Positions 12,001-17,699 of a stretch of DNA of 53,518 nt are shown in pieces. Numbering within the stretch: position 1 is the stretch's first letter; the number at the start of each line of letters is the position of its first letter. A model generated the notes under the pieces. The model made no database searches. It was not told where the DNA came from and saw only the letters and a list, made by a program, of their open reading frames with translations. Location: assembly GCA_039029135.1 (NCBI GenBank), contig JBCCGT010000031.1, positions 1-53,518 on the forward strand, written 5' to 3'. The position numbers and the translations under genes are program-made. This stretch comes from JALZVT01 sp039029135 (lineage in GTDB: Bacteria > Pseudomonadota > Gammaproteobacteria > Pseudomonadales > Azotimanducaceae).

Positions 12001-13782
12001 CTCTCGAGCTTGGATCCTGACGCCGGCGATGCGCTGGTATTCACGGTCGTCGGCGGCCTTGATGCCGCCGTCTTCAGCATCGACGGCAATCGTCTCATCA
12101 TCTCGGACGGCGAGCTGAACTTCGAACGCCAAGACAGCTATGAGGTCACCGTTCGCGTCACCGACGGCGGCGGACTAACGGCCGATACGACGTTCACGAT
12201 TCTCACGCTCGATCGCAACGACGTGCCGGAGCCCGCCGTCGACAGCCTGACGACGCTAGAGGATGAACCGCTGGTCATCGATCTAAACGCCGACCTCCTC
12301 AGCAACGATAGCGACGAAGATGGCGACGCGCTGGCGGTTACGGCCTACACCCAGCCGAGCCACGGCTCGCTGATCGACAACGGTGACGGCACTCTGACCT
12401 ATACCCCTAACCCGCAGTACTTCGGTGCCGACGCTTTTCGCTATGAAGTCACGGACGGCAATGGCGGCACGGTTTGGGGCGATGCGCAGTTGAGCGTTGT
12501 TTCCGTCAACGACGCGCCGATTGTGCTTGTGCCGGCAACGATAGACGTCGGCGAAAACGGCTTCGCGGTAACCGTGACCTCCGTCACCGACGTCGAAGAC
12601 GCAGAGCCGCAGATGGGTCTCGGCGGCGCGGACGCGGCGTCGTTCAGCATCGATGGCGCAACCGGAGAGATTCAGTTCGTTGCCAATCCGGACTACGAAA
12701 CACCCGCCGACGCGGATGGTGACAACGTCTATGAGATTAACGTGTTGGCCACGGACAGCGATGGAGCCACCACGACCCAGAGCGTCAGCGTCACCGTGCT
12801 GGACCGCAACGACGCGCCTGAGGTTACTGCGAGCACAGATCTGATTGGCACGCCCGGCGCCGGTGTAATCGGCGCGATCAGTTTATTTGACCAGGACAGC
12901 GCCGACACACTGACGGTAACGATCGTGCCAGGCCTGGGTAGCGAATTCTTCAGCATCGACGGCGCGACCGGTGAGGTGCTCGTTCTGGACGATGCCGATC
13001 CCGGATTGTACAGCCTGCAGTTCGAAGTCTCCGATGGCAACGGCGGTACCGCGACCGGCACGCTCAACGTCAGTGTCGCCCTCCCTGAAACGCCCGACAC
13101 CGACGCACCGGATGCGGACAAGGGCCCAGCACCCGGGACGCCGGTTGCCGAGGATTCAAATCCCGACGACAGTGGCGACAACTCGGAATTGGAGGATATG
13201 CCCCTGCAGGAGCCTCAGCAGGGCGCCGAGAATGCCGATGCACCGCCCCGCTACGATCGCGCAAGCTTCACGGAAGAGCTCGGCTTCTCGACCCCGGATC
13301 TGGAACAGTTCGCCGACGAACAGGCGCGCACCGATCAATCGCTGCGCGGCCTGCAGCTGAGCGGCGTCACCCGCGGCCACAGTCTGGTGCTGGACTTGCT
13401 GATTGAACAGGGCGACGGCGTCGCGGCACGATTCATGGAGATGTTCGGCAGCGAGGCGGACACCGAGGGCGTGTCACTGAAGCTGCCACCGAGCTTTGTC
13501 GAGGCGCTGGACCGAATGCAGGCCGAGTTCGAAGAGCAATCACGCGTCGAAGACGAGGGAATGTCGTTTTCTGTCGGCAGCAGCGCCGCCGCCACCATCT
13601 CGCTAACTGCGGGCTTTCTAACCTGGCTGCTGCGGACGGGGTCGCTCCTGACAACCGCACTCAGCACTGCCCCGCTCTGGCGGGGTCTGGATCCCATTCC
13701 GGTGCTCACAGCGGCGAGCGACGACGAGGAAGAAGAGCCAGAGCAGGACGCACGCTCGTCAGAGTCCGCTCCGAAGGCCTGA
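1..13782 (+). CDS. Giant cadherin-repeat surface protein with LamG modules (5' end outside window)
   Basis: The frame is open from base 1, so the start lies upstream; 4593 residues are visible. The protein is a chain of about 100-residue calcium-binding domains with repeated DxNDxAP, LDRE/LDFE and DxD motifs (cadherin-like), interleaved with putative-Ig domains carrying an AWLTLVDNGNGTATLSGTPT-type core. Two concanavalin/LamG modules (YWRLGE start, FSGxIDEV near the end) lie at about nt 3346-4026 and 5239-5931. The tail after nt 11930 has a cadherin domain, a tandem-95-like domain (12238-12510), two more cadherin-like domains, an acidic linker, and a C-terminal hydrophobic stretch with TWLLRTGSLL and PLWRGLDPIPVL followed by an acidic end. 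Tails of this kind recur in giant gammaproteobacterial adhesins. Likely role: surface adhesion to cells or particles. No enzyme domain and no RTX-type nonapeptides are visible. Confidence 0.93.
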   Translation, partial: TIDINDINEAPTFTSSAITSATEDVLYSYLITANDVDDGDTPSFSAITLPAWLTLVDNGNGTATLSGTPTNNEVGGHSVDIQISDGSLTANQAFTLTVVNVNDDPVFTSSNTFSIAENQTAVGTVTSSDVDGGAPQYTLIGSDDDSLFNIDINTGALTFDSAPNFEAPADGDTDNDYEITVQVDDGAGGVVTQSVTVTVTNVDEFDVGTISDTNAGANEVSEGASTGASVGITAFAEDADSPDTVSYTLDDSAGGRFTIDGLTGVVTVNGALDREAAPTHDITVRATSTDGSFQTQTFTITLLDVNDTAPVITPAQTFDIDEDASVSDSVGTVAATDADTTGTLSGWAIIGGNADGVFAINASTGEITIADTTNLNHEGSDQYTLTIEVSDGIATVSETVTIDINDVNEAPTFTSSAITSATEDVLYSYLITANDVDDGDTPNFSAITLPAWLTLVDNGNGTATLSGTPTNSEVGGHSVDVQISDGSLTANQAFTLTVINVNDDPVFTSSSTFSIAENQTAIGAVTSSDVDGGAPQYTLVGSDDDSLFSIDINTGALAFASAPNFEAPADGDTDNDYEITVQVDDGAGGVVTQTVTVTVTNVDEFDVGAISDTNAGANEVSEGASAGATVGITAFADDADSPDTVSYTLDDSAGGRFTIDGLTGVVTVNGALDREAAPTHDITVRATSTDGSFQTQTFTITLLDVNDTAPVVTPGQTFDIDEDASVSDSVGTVAATDADTTGTLSGWAITAGNGDGVFAINASTGEITIADTTNLNHEGSDQYTLTIEVSDGVATVSETVTIDINDINEAPTFTSSAITSATEDVLYSYLITATDVDDGDTPNYSAITLPAWLTLVDNGNGTATLSGTPTNAEVGGHSVDIQISDGSLTANQAFTLTVVNVNDDPVFTSSNSFAIAENQTAVGTITSTDVDGGAPQYTLVGSDDDGLFSIDINTGALTFNAAPDFEAPADDDTDNDYEITVQVDDGAGGTVTQSLTVTVQDANDNAPVIVTSQVFSVSESASNSDIVGAVLATDADGVGGLQNWMITAGNADGVFQIDPSTGVVSVADNSNLDFDTTNEYTLTLTVEDGANTSVSQTITINVLSSAISPVAIDDGGNYVSLLSSYGPLSYWRLGEPSGSSAADSGSLANAGSINGATLGAAGAIAGDSNTSAQFDGVDDYIEIAHDPAYELAAGTVQLWFNQDDDSGSQSLISKDATGTSDGHFDVRITDGDLILRLQTDTGQIQLRADDVVSQNEWYHLAVSFDSNGARLYLNGELVLSTTGHTIGLSDNPEPWAIGMSTISSAAGSVLPGNRHFSGTIDEVAIFGQALNANQIRDLYGAGTSDYVVSEGGTLVVNAADGVLANDFDPQDDTLTATLISSTAAGFSLNADGSFTYNHDGSENATESFVYEISDGNGNFAQATATITVLAVNDDPVFTSSSTFSIAENQTAIGTVTSSDVDGGAPQYSLVGSDDGSLFSIDVNTGVLTFDSAPNFEAPADGDTDNDYEITVQVDDGAGGVVTQIITVTVTNVDEFDVGTISDTNAGANEVSEDASAGATVGITAFADDADSPDTVSYTLDDSAGGRFTIDGLTGAVTVSGALDREAAPTHDITVRATSTDGSFQTQTFTITLLDVNDNAPTITADQTFVVAGDASIGTSVGSAVATDPDTSGSLQSWTIVSGNADGIFAIDGLSGEITVTDPSNLDFATTSTYDLVLNVADGVATSASESVRILVTNPSESPFAADDGMDYVSAITGQSPLGYWRLGESSGSAAVDLGSVGNNGTYVGAALGAAGVVVEDGDTAASFDGTDDHVVVSDQAAYQITNGTIQAWIKPDSVGGIQTFIAKDSSANGAGDFGFYLNNGRLSVEFETGSGPRQGVYSNVSVDVNEWNHVAVTFGSNGLQLYLNGQLIGTNSGFTGGFVGNTNDFVFGMDNISAPPGSNLPGSNFFSGDIDEVALIGTQLTATQIAELYGAATTDYDVVEGGTLVVNTANGVLANDSDPQGDTLTATLVSGPAFASSFTLNSDGSFSYDHDGSEAITDSFVYEVNDGNGHIDHATVTITINPVNDDPVFTSSGTFSIAENQTAVGTVTSSDVDGGTPQYTLVGSDDDGLFSIDINTGALTFDSAPNFEAPADADSDNDYEITVQVDDGAGGVVTQSITVTVTNVDEFDVGTISDTNAGTNEVSEGASTGSTVGITAFAEDLDSPDTVSYTLDDSAGGRFTIDGLTGVVTVNGALDREASPTHDITVRATSTDGSFQTQTFTITLLDVNDTAPVITPAQTFDINEDASFSDSVGSVLATDPDTTGTLSGWAITAGNGDGVFAINASTGEITIADTTNLNHEGSDQYTLTIEVSDGVATVSETVTIDINDINEAPTFSSSAITTATEDVLYSYLITATDVDDGDTPNFSAITLPAWLTLVDNGNGTATLSGTPTNAEVGGHSVNIQISDGSLTANQSFTLTVVNVNDDPVFTSSNTFSIAENLTAVGTVTSADVDGGAPQYTLVGSDDDSLFGIGINTGVLTFNTAPDFETPTDADTDNDYEITVQVDDGAGGVVTQSVTVTVTNVDEFDVGSISDSNAGANEVSEGASTGATVGITAFGDDLDSPDTISYTLDDDAGGLFVIDGSTGVVTLNGVLDREIAASHNITVRATSTDTSFSTQTFTIAVLDVNDTPPIITPGQTFDIDEDAGVSASVGTVVATDADITGTLAGWTITAGNGDGVFAINASTGEITIADTSNLNHEGSDQYTLTLEVSDGVATVSETVTIDINDINETPTFTSSPITSATEDVLYSYLITANDVDDGDTPSFSAITLPAWLTLVDNGDGTATLSGTPTNDEVGGHSVDIQISDGSLTTNQAFTLTVVNVNDDPVFTSSNTFSIAENQTAVGTITSSDVDGGAPQYTLVGGDDDGLFSIDINTGALTFNSAPNFEAPVDGDTDNDYEITVQVDDGAGGVVTQSVTVTVTNVDEFDVGTISDTNTDANEISEGASAGAAVGITAFADDLDAPDTVSYTLDDDAGGLFVIDGVTGIVTLNGALDRESAASHDITVRATSTDTSFSTQTFTITVLDLNDTAPVITPGQTFDIDEDASVSDSVGTVVATDADITGALSGWTIIGGNGDGVFAINASTGELTIADTTNLNHEGSDQYTLTIEVSDGVATVSETVTIDINDINETPTFTSSPIASATEDVLYSYLITAADVDDGDTPSFSAVTLPAWLTLVDNGDGTATLSGTPTNDEVGGHSVDIQISDGSLTANQAFTLTVVNVNDDPAFTSPNSFSIAENQTAIGTVTSSDVDGGAPLYSLVGTDDDALFSIDINTGALTFNAAPDFEAPAEGDSDNVYEITVQVSDGAGGVVNQNITVTVTNVDEFDVGAISDQDSDLNEVSEGATPGATVGITAFADDPDAPDTITYSLDDSASGLFAIDSATGVVTLAGTLDYELATSHSITVRATSTDGSFATAGFVIAVGNLNDTAPVVTPGQIFSVAEDATVGTPVGFVAGTDADALGPLQDWAITAGNDDAIFTIDPVSGGIRVTDTSALNFESRDQYVLTIQVSDGLNVSTGTITIDITDVNETPTFTSTPVVGGTQDLPYVYSITTDDVDGDPLTIVPSGSLPSWLTLTDNGDGTATLSGIPVEADIGSHNIELTVSDGSLSSTQTFTIVVDNVNDAPVITSPNLFVVAENTLSAGQVTSTDVDGAAPLYTLVGSDDDGLFNVDANTGALTFNSAPDFETPLDGNADNEYEVTVQVDDMLGGTTLQVLTIRVTNVNEFSASPVVDSDAAADAVTENAVSGTTVGITVSSDDFDAGDIIAYSLDDDAGGRFTIDPLSGIVTLSGSVDFETAQQHSITVRATSTDLSVATRTFVIDVLDLNDNAPVVAPGFTFGLSEDSASGTGIGLVTATDVDSIGSLSYAIVAGDPGGVFSLDAISGALTLADASQLDFETTPVYSLTVEVSDGVQAVTTTVTVGLTNVNEAPSAPSLDNAQLPEHTDTSAGVAVGTLSSLDPDAGDALVFTVVGGLDAAVFSIDGNRLIISDGELNFERQDSYEVTVRVTDGGGLTADTTFTILTLDRNDVPEPAVDSLTTLEDEPLVIDLNADLLSNDSDEDGDALAVTAYTQPSHGSLIDNGDGTLTYTPNPQYFGADAFRYEVTDGNGGTVWGDAQLSVVSVNDAPIVLVPATIDVGENGFAVTVTSVTDVEDAEPQMGLGGADAASFSIDGATGEIQFVANPDYETPADADGDNVYEINVLATDSDGATTTQSVSVTVLDRNDAPEVTASTDLIGTPGAGVIGAISLFDQDSADTLTVTIVPGLGSEFFSIDGATGEVLVLDDADPGLYSLQFEVSDGNGGTATGTLNVSVALPETPDTDAPDADKGPAPGTPVAEDSNPDDSGDNSELEDMPLQEPQQGAENADAPPRYDRASFTEELGFSTPDLEQFADEQARTDQSLRGLQLSGVTRGHSLVLDLLIEQGDGVAARFMEMFGSEADTEGVSLKLPPSFVEALDRMQAEFEEQSRVEDEGMSFSVGSSAAATISLTAGFLTWLLRTGSLLTTALSTAPLWRGLDPIPVLTAASDDEEEEPEQDARSSESAPKA
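73..2472 (+). repeat. Two tandem 1200-nt super-repeats (P-C1-C2-C3)
   Basis: Copies begin at 73 and 1273 at the same DVLYSYLIT codons, exactly 1200 nt apart, and the next begins at 2473. Each holds one putative-Ig domain (P) and three cadherin-like domains: C1 starts at NDDPVF, C2 at NVDEFDVG, C3 at DTAPV. The third copy (2473-3300) lacks C2. Amino acids are nearly identical, while third codon positions differ widely. Confidence 0.95.
3346..6195 (+). repeat. Duplicated LamG-V cassette with C1-C2-C3 between
   Basis: Two LamG modules (3346-4026 and 5239-5931) are each followed directly by a VCBS/tandem-95-like domain (V; 4030-4290 and 5935-6195) with a LVVNxAxGVLANDxDPQ-type core. The TACGTCAGC near the start of each LamG lies at 3352 and 5251, 1899 nt apart. 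Each cassette is followed by C1 domains at 4294 and 6202. The LamG parts have diverged much more than the neighbouring cadherin parts. Confidence 0.85.
7171..11930 (+). repeat. Three tandem 1200-nt super-repeats plus a degenerate fourth
   Basis: Copies start at 7171, 8371 and 9571, again exactly 1200 nt apart. A fourth, strongly diverged copy starts at 10771 (DLPYVYSITTDD replaces DVLYSYLITAND) and still keeps the spacing. C2 in the copies at 7171 and 8371 carries a DDDAGGLFVIDG variant instead of DDSAGGRFTIDG, so these two share a more recent origin. Confidence 0.92.
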
Positions 13783-13799
13783 GCCTCCACCGCCGATCG

Positions 13800-13808
13800 C
13801 CCCCCCCC
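13800..13808. repeat. Homopolymer tract of nine C
   Basis: A run of nine C lies in the 77-bp gap between the giant gene and the glutathione transferase, about 50 bp before the latter's start. Such tracts slip during replication and are also prone to sequencing error. Confidence 0.9.
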
Positions 13809-13859
13809 GGGGTCATTCCCCTCGCCAACTTCTGCTAAGCTCGGCGCAGGGAGGCTACC

Positions 13860-14477
13860 TTGCTTGAGATTTACCACGCACCGCACACACGTTCACTGCG
13901 CGTGATCTGGCTGTGTGCCGAACTGAACGTCCCGCTGCGAGTTATCCCTGTCGATTTCTCTGCGGCCTACCGGTCCACCCCGGAGTGGCGAGCGCTAAAT
14001 CCGGTCGGCAAAGTACCGGTGCTGCGCGACGGGGACATCACCATGTTCGAATCCGGCGCGATGGTCGAATACATCCTCAGCCGCTACGGCGATGGACGGC
14101 TGCGTCCCGCCCCTGACGCCGCAGACTATCCGCTGTATCTCCAGTGGTGCTGGTTCGCGGAGGCCACCATGGCAAGGCCGCTGGGCGAGCTGGTGAATCA
14201 TGCGCGCGAGTTCAGCGGGCGCGAGATCCCCGAGGTTCGCGCAGAGATGATCGATCGCAGCGTGCTGTCCGCCGAAGCGCTCGGTGACGCCGTCGCTGAC
14301 CGGGACTATCTGCTTGGCGATTCATTCAGCGCCGCCGACATCATGGCCGGCTATTCCGTGCGCCTCGTGGAGATGCTAATCCCCGAGCGCATGCCCGAAC
14401 AGCTTGCGCCCTACTGGTCGCGATTACAGCAGCGCCCAGCCTATCAGCAGGCCTGCGCGGCGAACGAGGCCGACTAG
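13860..14477 (+). CDS. Glutathione S-transferase family protein
   Basis: 205 residues, the usual length for a cytosolic GST. The N-terminal thioredoxin-fold half carries APHTRSLRVIWLCAEL (residues about 6-21, glutathione-site region), NPVGKVPVL with the conserved cis-Pro, and FESGAMVEYILSRY; the C-terminal half is helical with SAADIMAGY. The start is a TTG at 13860, chosen because an AGGGAGG Shine-Dalgarno ends about 6 nt upstream and the protein begins directly at the first strand, LEIYHAP. Expected role: conjugation or reduction of electrophiles with glutathione in the cytoplasm. It is first in a forward run with the transporter (2-nt gap) and the amidohydrolase, which may point to handling of a shared small molecule. 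The substrate cannot be read from the sequence. Confidence 0.9.
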   Translation: MLEIYHAPHTRSLRVIWLCAELNVPLRVIPVDFSAAYRSTPEWRALNPVGKVPVLRDGDITMFESGAMVEYILSRYGDGRLRPAPDAADYPLYLQWCWFAEATMARPLGELVNHAREFSGREIPEVRAEMIDRSVLSAEALGDAVADRDYLLGDSFSAADIMAGYSVRLVEMLIPERMPEQLAPYWSRLQQRPAYQQACAANEAD

Positions 14478-14479
14478 GC

Positions 14480-15985
14480 GTGCCGCCGGCGGCATCGACG
14501 CAGCACGCACACGAAACACAGGCCACCGCCGACGCCGCCCCGCCGCTCGAGAGAAATCCCGTCTTCTGGTTTTACGGCAGCGCCTCAGCCGCATACGGCA
14601 TCAAGAACAATGCCTTCAGCTACCTGCTATTGATCTATGCCAATCAGGTACTGGGGCTGCCTGGCTACCTGGCCTCAGCGGCGCTCGCCATCGCAATGCT
14701 GTGGGACGCGCTCAGTGACCTGCTGCTTGGCCACTGGTCCGATAAGACGAGCAGCCGGCTGGGCAGGCGACATCCCTTCATGTACGCAGCGTTGTTGTTC
14801 CTGCCGTTGTGCTTCTATCTGCTGTTCACCTTCAACACCTATCTGGACCCCGCGCAGCGGCCCAGCGACAACACGCTGTTTCTCTATCTGCTGATCCTCT
14901 GCGTGCTGATTCGGACCGGCACCACCTTGTTTGAGGTGCCGTCGACGGCGCTGCTGCCGGATCTGGAGGCAGACTATCATCGCCGCAGTCGCTGGCTGGC
15001 GCTGCGCCACGCCTTCGGTTGGTACGGCGGCAACGGCATCCACACGCTGAACTTCTGGTTCTGGGTAGGTGCCTTCGGCGTCGCGGTCCAACAGGGCTAC
15101 ACGATCTACGCGACCTGGGGGGCCGCCGCGATCTTCCTGTCGATCCTCGTGTCGTCACTAGGCACCCAGCGCGTCGCCGCATCGCTGCCCCGCCCAACCG
15201 ATACGTTCCGCCTGAAGCACATCGCCCGAGAGATCGCCCAGATTTTCGAGTCGGTCAGGAATCGCAACTTCGGCGCGCTATTCGTCTACGGGCTGTGCAT
15301 CGGGGTAGCTTCGGGTCTTGGCATGGCGCTCTACTTGTACAACACGACCTACTTCTTCGGCTTCACCGGCCGCCAGATCGCCATCACCGGTCTCTTCGTC
15401 TTCATATCCCCACTGATCGCCTACTTCGTGATTCCCCGCGTCGGCCCGCGATTCGGCAAAAAGCGGGTCGCGATCTGCGCCATCCTGATCAACATCACCC
15501 TCTACCCTATGCCTTACGTTGCGCTGCTAATGGGCTGGTGGCCGGAACTGGGTTCGTGGCTGGGGCTCTGTTTGTACAGCGCCTTCATCGTCGCCGAGGT
15601 CGTCTGTTCAATCGTCGGCAACGTGATGCTCGACTCGATGATGGCGGACGTCGTCGAAGACAGCGAGGTCGCGACGACCAGGCGCAGCGAAGGGCTGTTC
15701 TACGCCGCGCGCGGTTTCGCCGCCAAGGCGATCTCTGCCGGCGGTATCGTGTTCGCCGGCACCATAGTGACCCTGGTCGGGCTCGATGGCGTCACCAGCG
15801 TCGACGAGGTCACCTGGGAGCTGCGTTTCAATCTGGCCACGTTCTTCCTGCCGCTGTACTGCGGTCTGTACCTGCTGGGGCTGTACATGGTGTCGAAGTA
15901 TCGAATCGAAGAGCACGACCACGCGGCGAATCTGGATCGCCTGGGGCGCGACGCCGATAGCGGTGCCGCGATCGCAAAAGCCTGA
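14480..15985 (+). CDS. MFS_2 / GPH-family cation symporter
   Basis: 501 residues with about 12 hydrophobic segments. The loop between segments 2 and 3 has SDLLLGHWSDKTSSRLGRRHPF, typical of the glycoside-pentoside-hexuronide:cation symporter family within MFS. Later segments include an FYAARGFAAKAISAGG-type stretch, also usual for this family. The GTG start at 14480 is 2 nt after the GST stop; no strong ribosome site is visible, so translation is probably coupled. The first 25 residues are low-complexity and an internal start is possible. Family members import sugars and glycosides, and related branches in marine bacteria act on other solutes, so the substrate is left open. Located in the inner membrane. 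Confidence 0.88.
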   Translation: MPPAASTQHAHETQATADAAPPLERNPVFWFYGSASAAYGIKNNAFSYLLLIYANQVLGLPGYLASAALAIAMLWDALSDLLLGHWSDKTSSRLGRRHPFMYAALLFLPLCFYLLFTFNTYLDPAQRPSDNTLFLYLLILCVLIRTGTTLFEVPSTALLPDLEADYHRRSRWLALRHAFGWYGGNGIHTLNFWFWVGAFGVAVQQGYTIYATWGAAAIFLSILVSSLGTQRVAASLPRPTDTFRLKHIAREIAQIFESVRNRNFGALFVYGLCIGVASGLGMALYLYNTTYFFGFTGRQIAITGLFVFISPLIAYFVIPRVGPRFGKKRVAICAILINITLYPMPYVALLMGWWPELGSWLGLCLYSAFIVAEVVCSIVGNVMLDSMMADVVEDSEVATTRRSEGLFYAARGFAAKAISAGGIVFAGTIVTLVGLDGVTSVDEVTWELRFNLATFFLPLYCGLYLLGLYMVSKYRIEEHDHAANLDRLGRDADSGAAIAKA

Positions 15986-15997
15986 GCCACTCTCCCC

Positions 15998-17635
15998 ATG
16001 GCCGACAGTCCCATCACCGTCTACACCGCGCGCAGCGTAATCACGATGAACGCCTCCCTCCCTCGCGCCGATGCGATCGCGGTGCGCGACGATCGTATTG
16101 TCGAGGTCGGCAGTCTGGACACGCTGCAGCCCTGGCTGTCCCTGCACCCGCATAAGATCGATCGCCGCTTCGAAGATGCGGTCATCACGCCGGGTTTCAT
16201 CGACCCGCATCTGCATCCGGCGATGGCTGCCGTCATCTTACCCATGCGATTCATCACGGCGTTGGAGTGGCGGCTGCCCTGGGAGACGGTTCCTGCGACG
16301 ATCACCGCGGCGGCTTTCGATGCGCGCCTAGCACAGCTCGCGGCGGAACATCACAGCGATTCAGCGCCTCTGATCATTTGGGGCCACCACGAACGCTGGC
16401 ACGAACCGATGAGCCGGGCGCGCATCAACGCCCGCAACGCGACGACGCCGATCATCGTCTGGAATCGCTCTTTTCACGAGCTGACGATGAACGACGGCGC
16501 GCTGAACCTTCTGGGCATCAACGAGGCCGAAGCCGGCAATCGCCACCAGGTCGACCTGCCGCGTGGGCGCTTCTTCGAGGTCGGGTTAGGCTACGCCATT
16601 CGCAAGCTCAACCGCTTCATTCTAGCGCCAGAGCGCTTTCGTCACGGGCTGCAACGGCTGTCGCAGGTCGTCACTCTAGGCGGTCATACGACCATCGGCG
16701 ATATGGCCGTCGGCATCTTCGATTTCGATACGGAAATCAAGGCGATGAAGGCGATTATCGATACGCCCGATACGCCCTTTCGCACGGAACTCATCGCCCA
16801 CGCCGCGCTGCTGCGGGCCGGCCACGACGTCGACGCCGGCAACGCTCGCATCGACGCACTGCCCGAGCACAACACGCACCGTCTGCGCTTCGCAAAGCGC
16901 ATCAAGTTGTTCGCCGACGGGGCTTTCTTCTCCGAACTCGCGATGCTGCAGGCGCCAGGCTACATCGACGGCCATGAAGGGGAGTGGCTGACCGTGCCCG
17001 AGAAGCTACTGGACGATGCGCGCTATTTTTGGCATCAGGGATACCGAATCCACGTTCACGTGACCGGCGACCTCGGCGTGGAACTGGCGCTCGATACGCT
17101 CGCGGCACTGCAGTGGGAGAAACCCCGTTTCGACCACGGCTTCACGCTGGAACACTTCGGCTACTGCACGCCGGAGCAGATTCGCCGCGCCGCGAAGCTC
17201 GGCGCCAACATATCCGCAAACGTCTACTACCTGCACGAACTGTCCGCAATCTACACCGAGACCTCTGTCGGCTACGAACGCGCGAGCTCGATGGCCAGAC
17301 TCGGCAGCGCGTTTGCGGCGGGCATCACAACGGCGCTGCACTCAGACTTCACTATGGCGCCGGCCGAGCCGCTAAGGAACGCTTGGGTGGCCGTAAACCG
17401 GCTGAACGTGGAGGGCGAACTGATGGGACCTCACGAGCGTCTGACGCCGGAACAGGCGCTAGCGGCCATTACGATCAATCCCGCCCACGTGCTCGATCGT
17501 GCGAACGACATCGGCAGCCTGAGGGCGGGCAAGAAGGCAGACTTCACCGTGCTGGCAGAAGATCCTCTGGACGGCGATCCAATGGAGCTGAAGAACATCG
17601 AAATTGTGCGGACGGTGTTCGAGGGTGAGGTTTAG
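15998..17635 (+). CDS. Amidohydrolase, YtcJ-like (amidohydrolase_3)
   Basis: 545 residues with the layout of metal-dependent amidohydrolases of the YtcJ group. An N-terminal small domain starts TVYTARSVITMN; the metal site FIDPHLHP follows at about residues 66-73; HVHVTGD (about 352-358), FTLEHFGY, and ALHSDFTMAP with the late Asp come next; the C-terminus is AGKKADFTVLAEDPL. The expected reaction is hydrolysis of an amide or related C-N bond in the cytoplasm. No signal peptide is seen. It starts 12 nt after the transporter stop, so the two probably form one transcript, consistent with uptake followed by hydrolysis. The exact substrate is unknown. Confidence 0.9.
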   Translation: MADSPITVYTARSVITMNASLPRADAIAVRDDRIVEVGSLDTLQPWLSLHPHKIDRRFEDAVITPGFIDPHLHPAMAAVILPMRFITALEWRLPWETVPATITAAAFDARLAQLAAEHHSDSAPLIIWGHHERWHEPMSRARINARNATTPIIVWNRSFHELTMNDGALNLLGINEAEAGNRHQVDLPRGRFFEVGLGYAIRKLNRFILAPERFRHGLQRLSQVVTLGGHTTIGDMAVGIFDFDTEIKAMKAIIDTPDTPFRTELIAHAALLRAGHDVDAGNARIDALPEHNTHRLRFAKRIKLFADGAFFSELAMLQAPGYIDGHEGEWLTVPEKLLDDARYFWHQGYRIHVHVTGDLGVELALDTLAALQWEKPRFDHGFTLEHFGYCTPEQIRRAAKLGANISANVYYLHELSAIYTETSVGYERASSMARLGSAFAAGITTALHSDFTMAPAEPLRNAWVAVNRLNVEGELMGPHERLTPEQALAAITINPAHVLDRANDIGSLRAGKKADFTVLAEDPLDGDPMELKNIEIVRTVFEGEV

Positions 17636-17654
17636 CGAGAACGGGGCGGCGAAG

Positions 17655-17699
17655 CCCGCTCTTATTGATCCAGGCACAGCCTGGATCAGTAAGAGCGGG
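17655..17699. terminator. Long hairpin between convergent genes
   Basis: A 21-bp inverted repeat (17655-17675 with 17679-17699) has a 3-nt ACA loop and a single T/G mismatch that would be a wobble pair in RNA. It lies just after the amidohydrolase stop and overlaps the last codons and stop of the minus-strand acyl-CoA dehydrogenase. Neither side has a T tract, so classical intrinsic termination is not assured. Confidence 0.55.
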
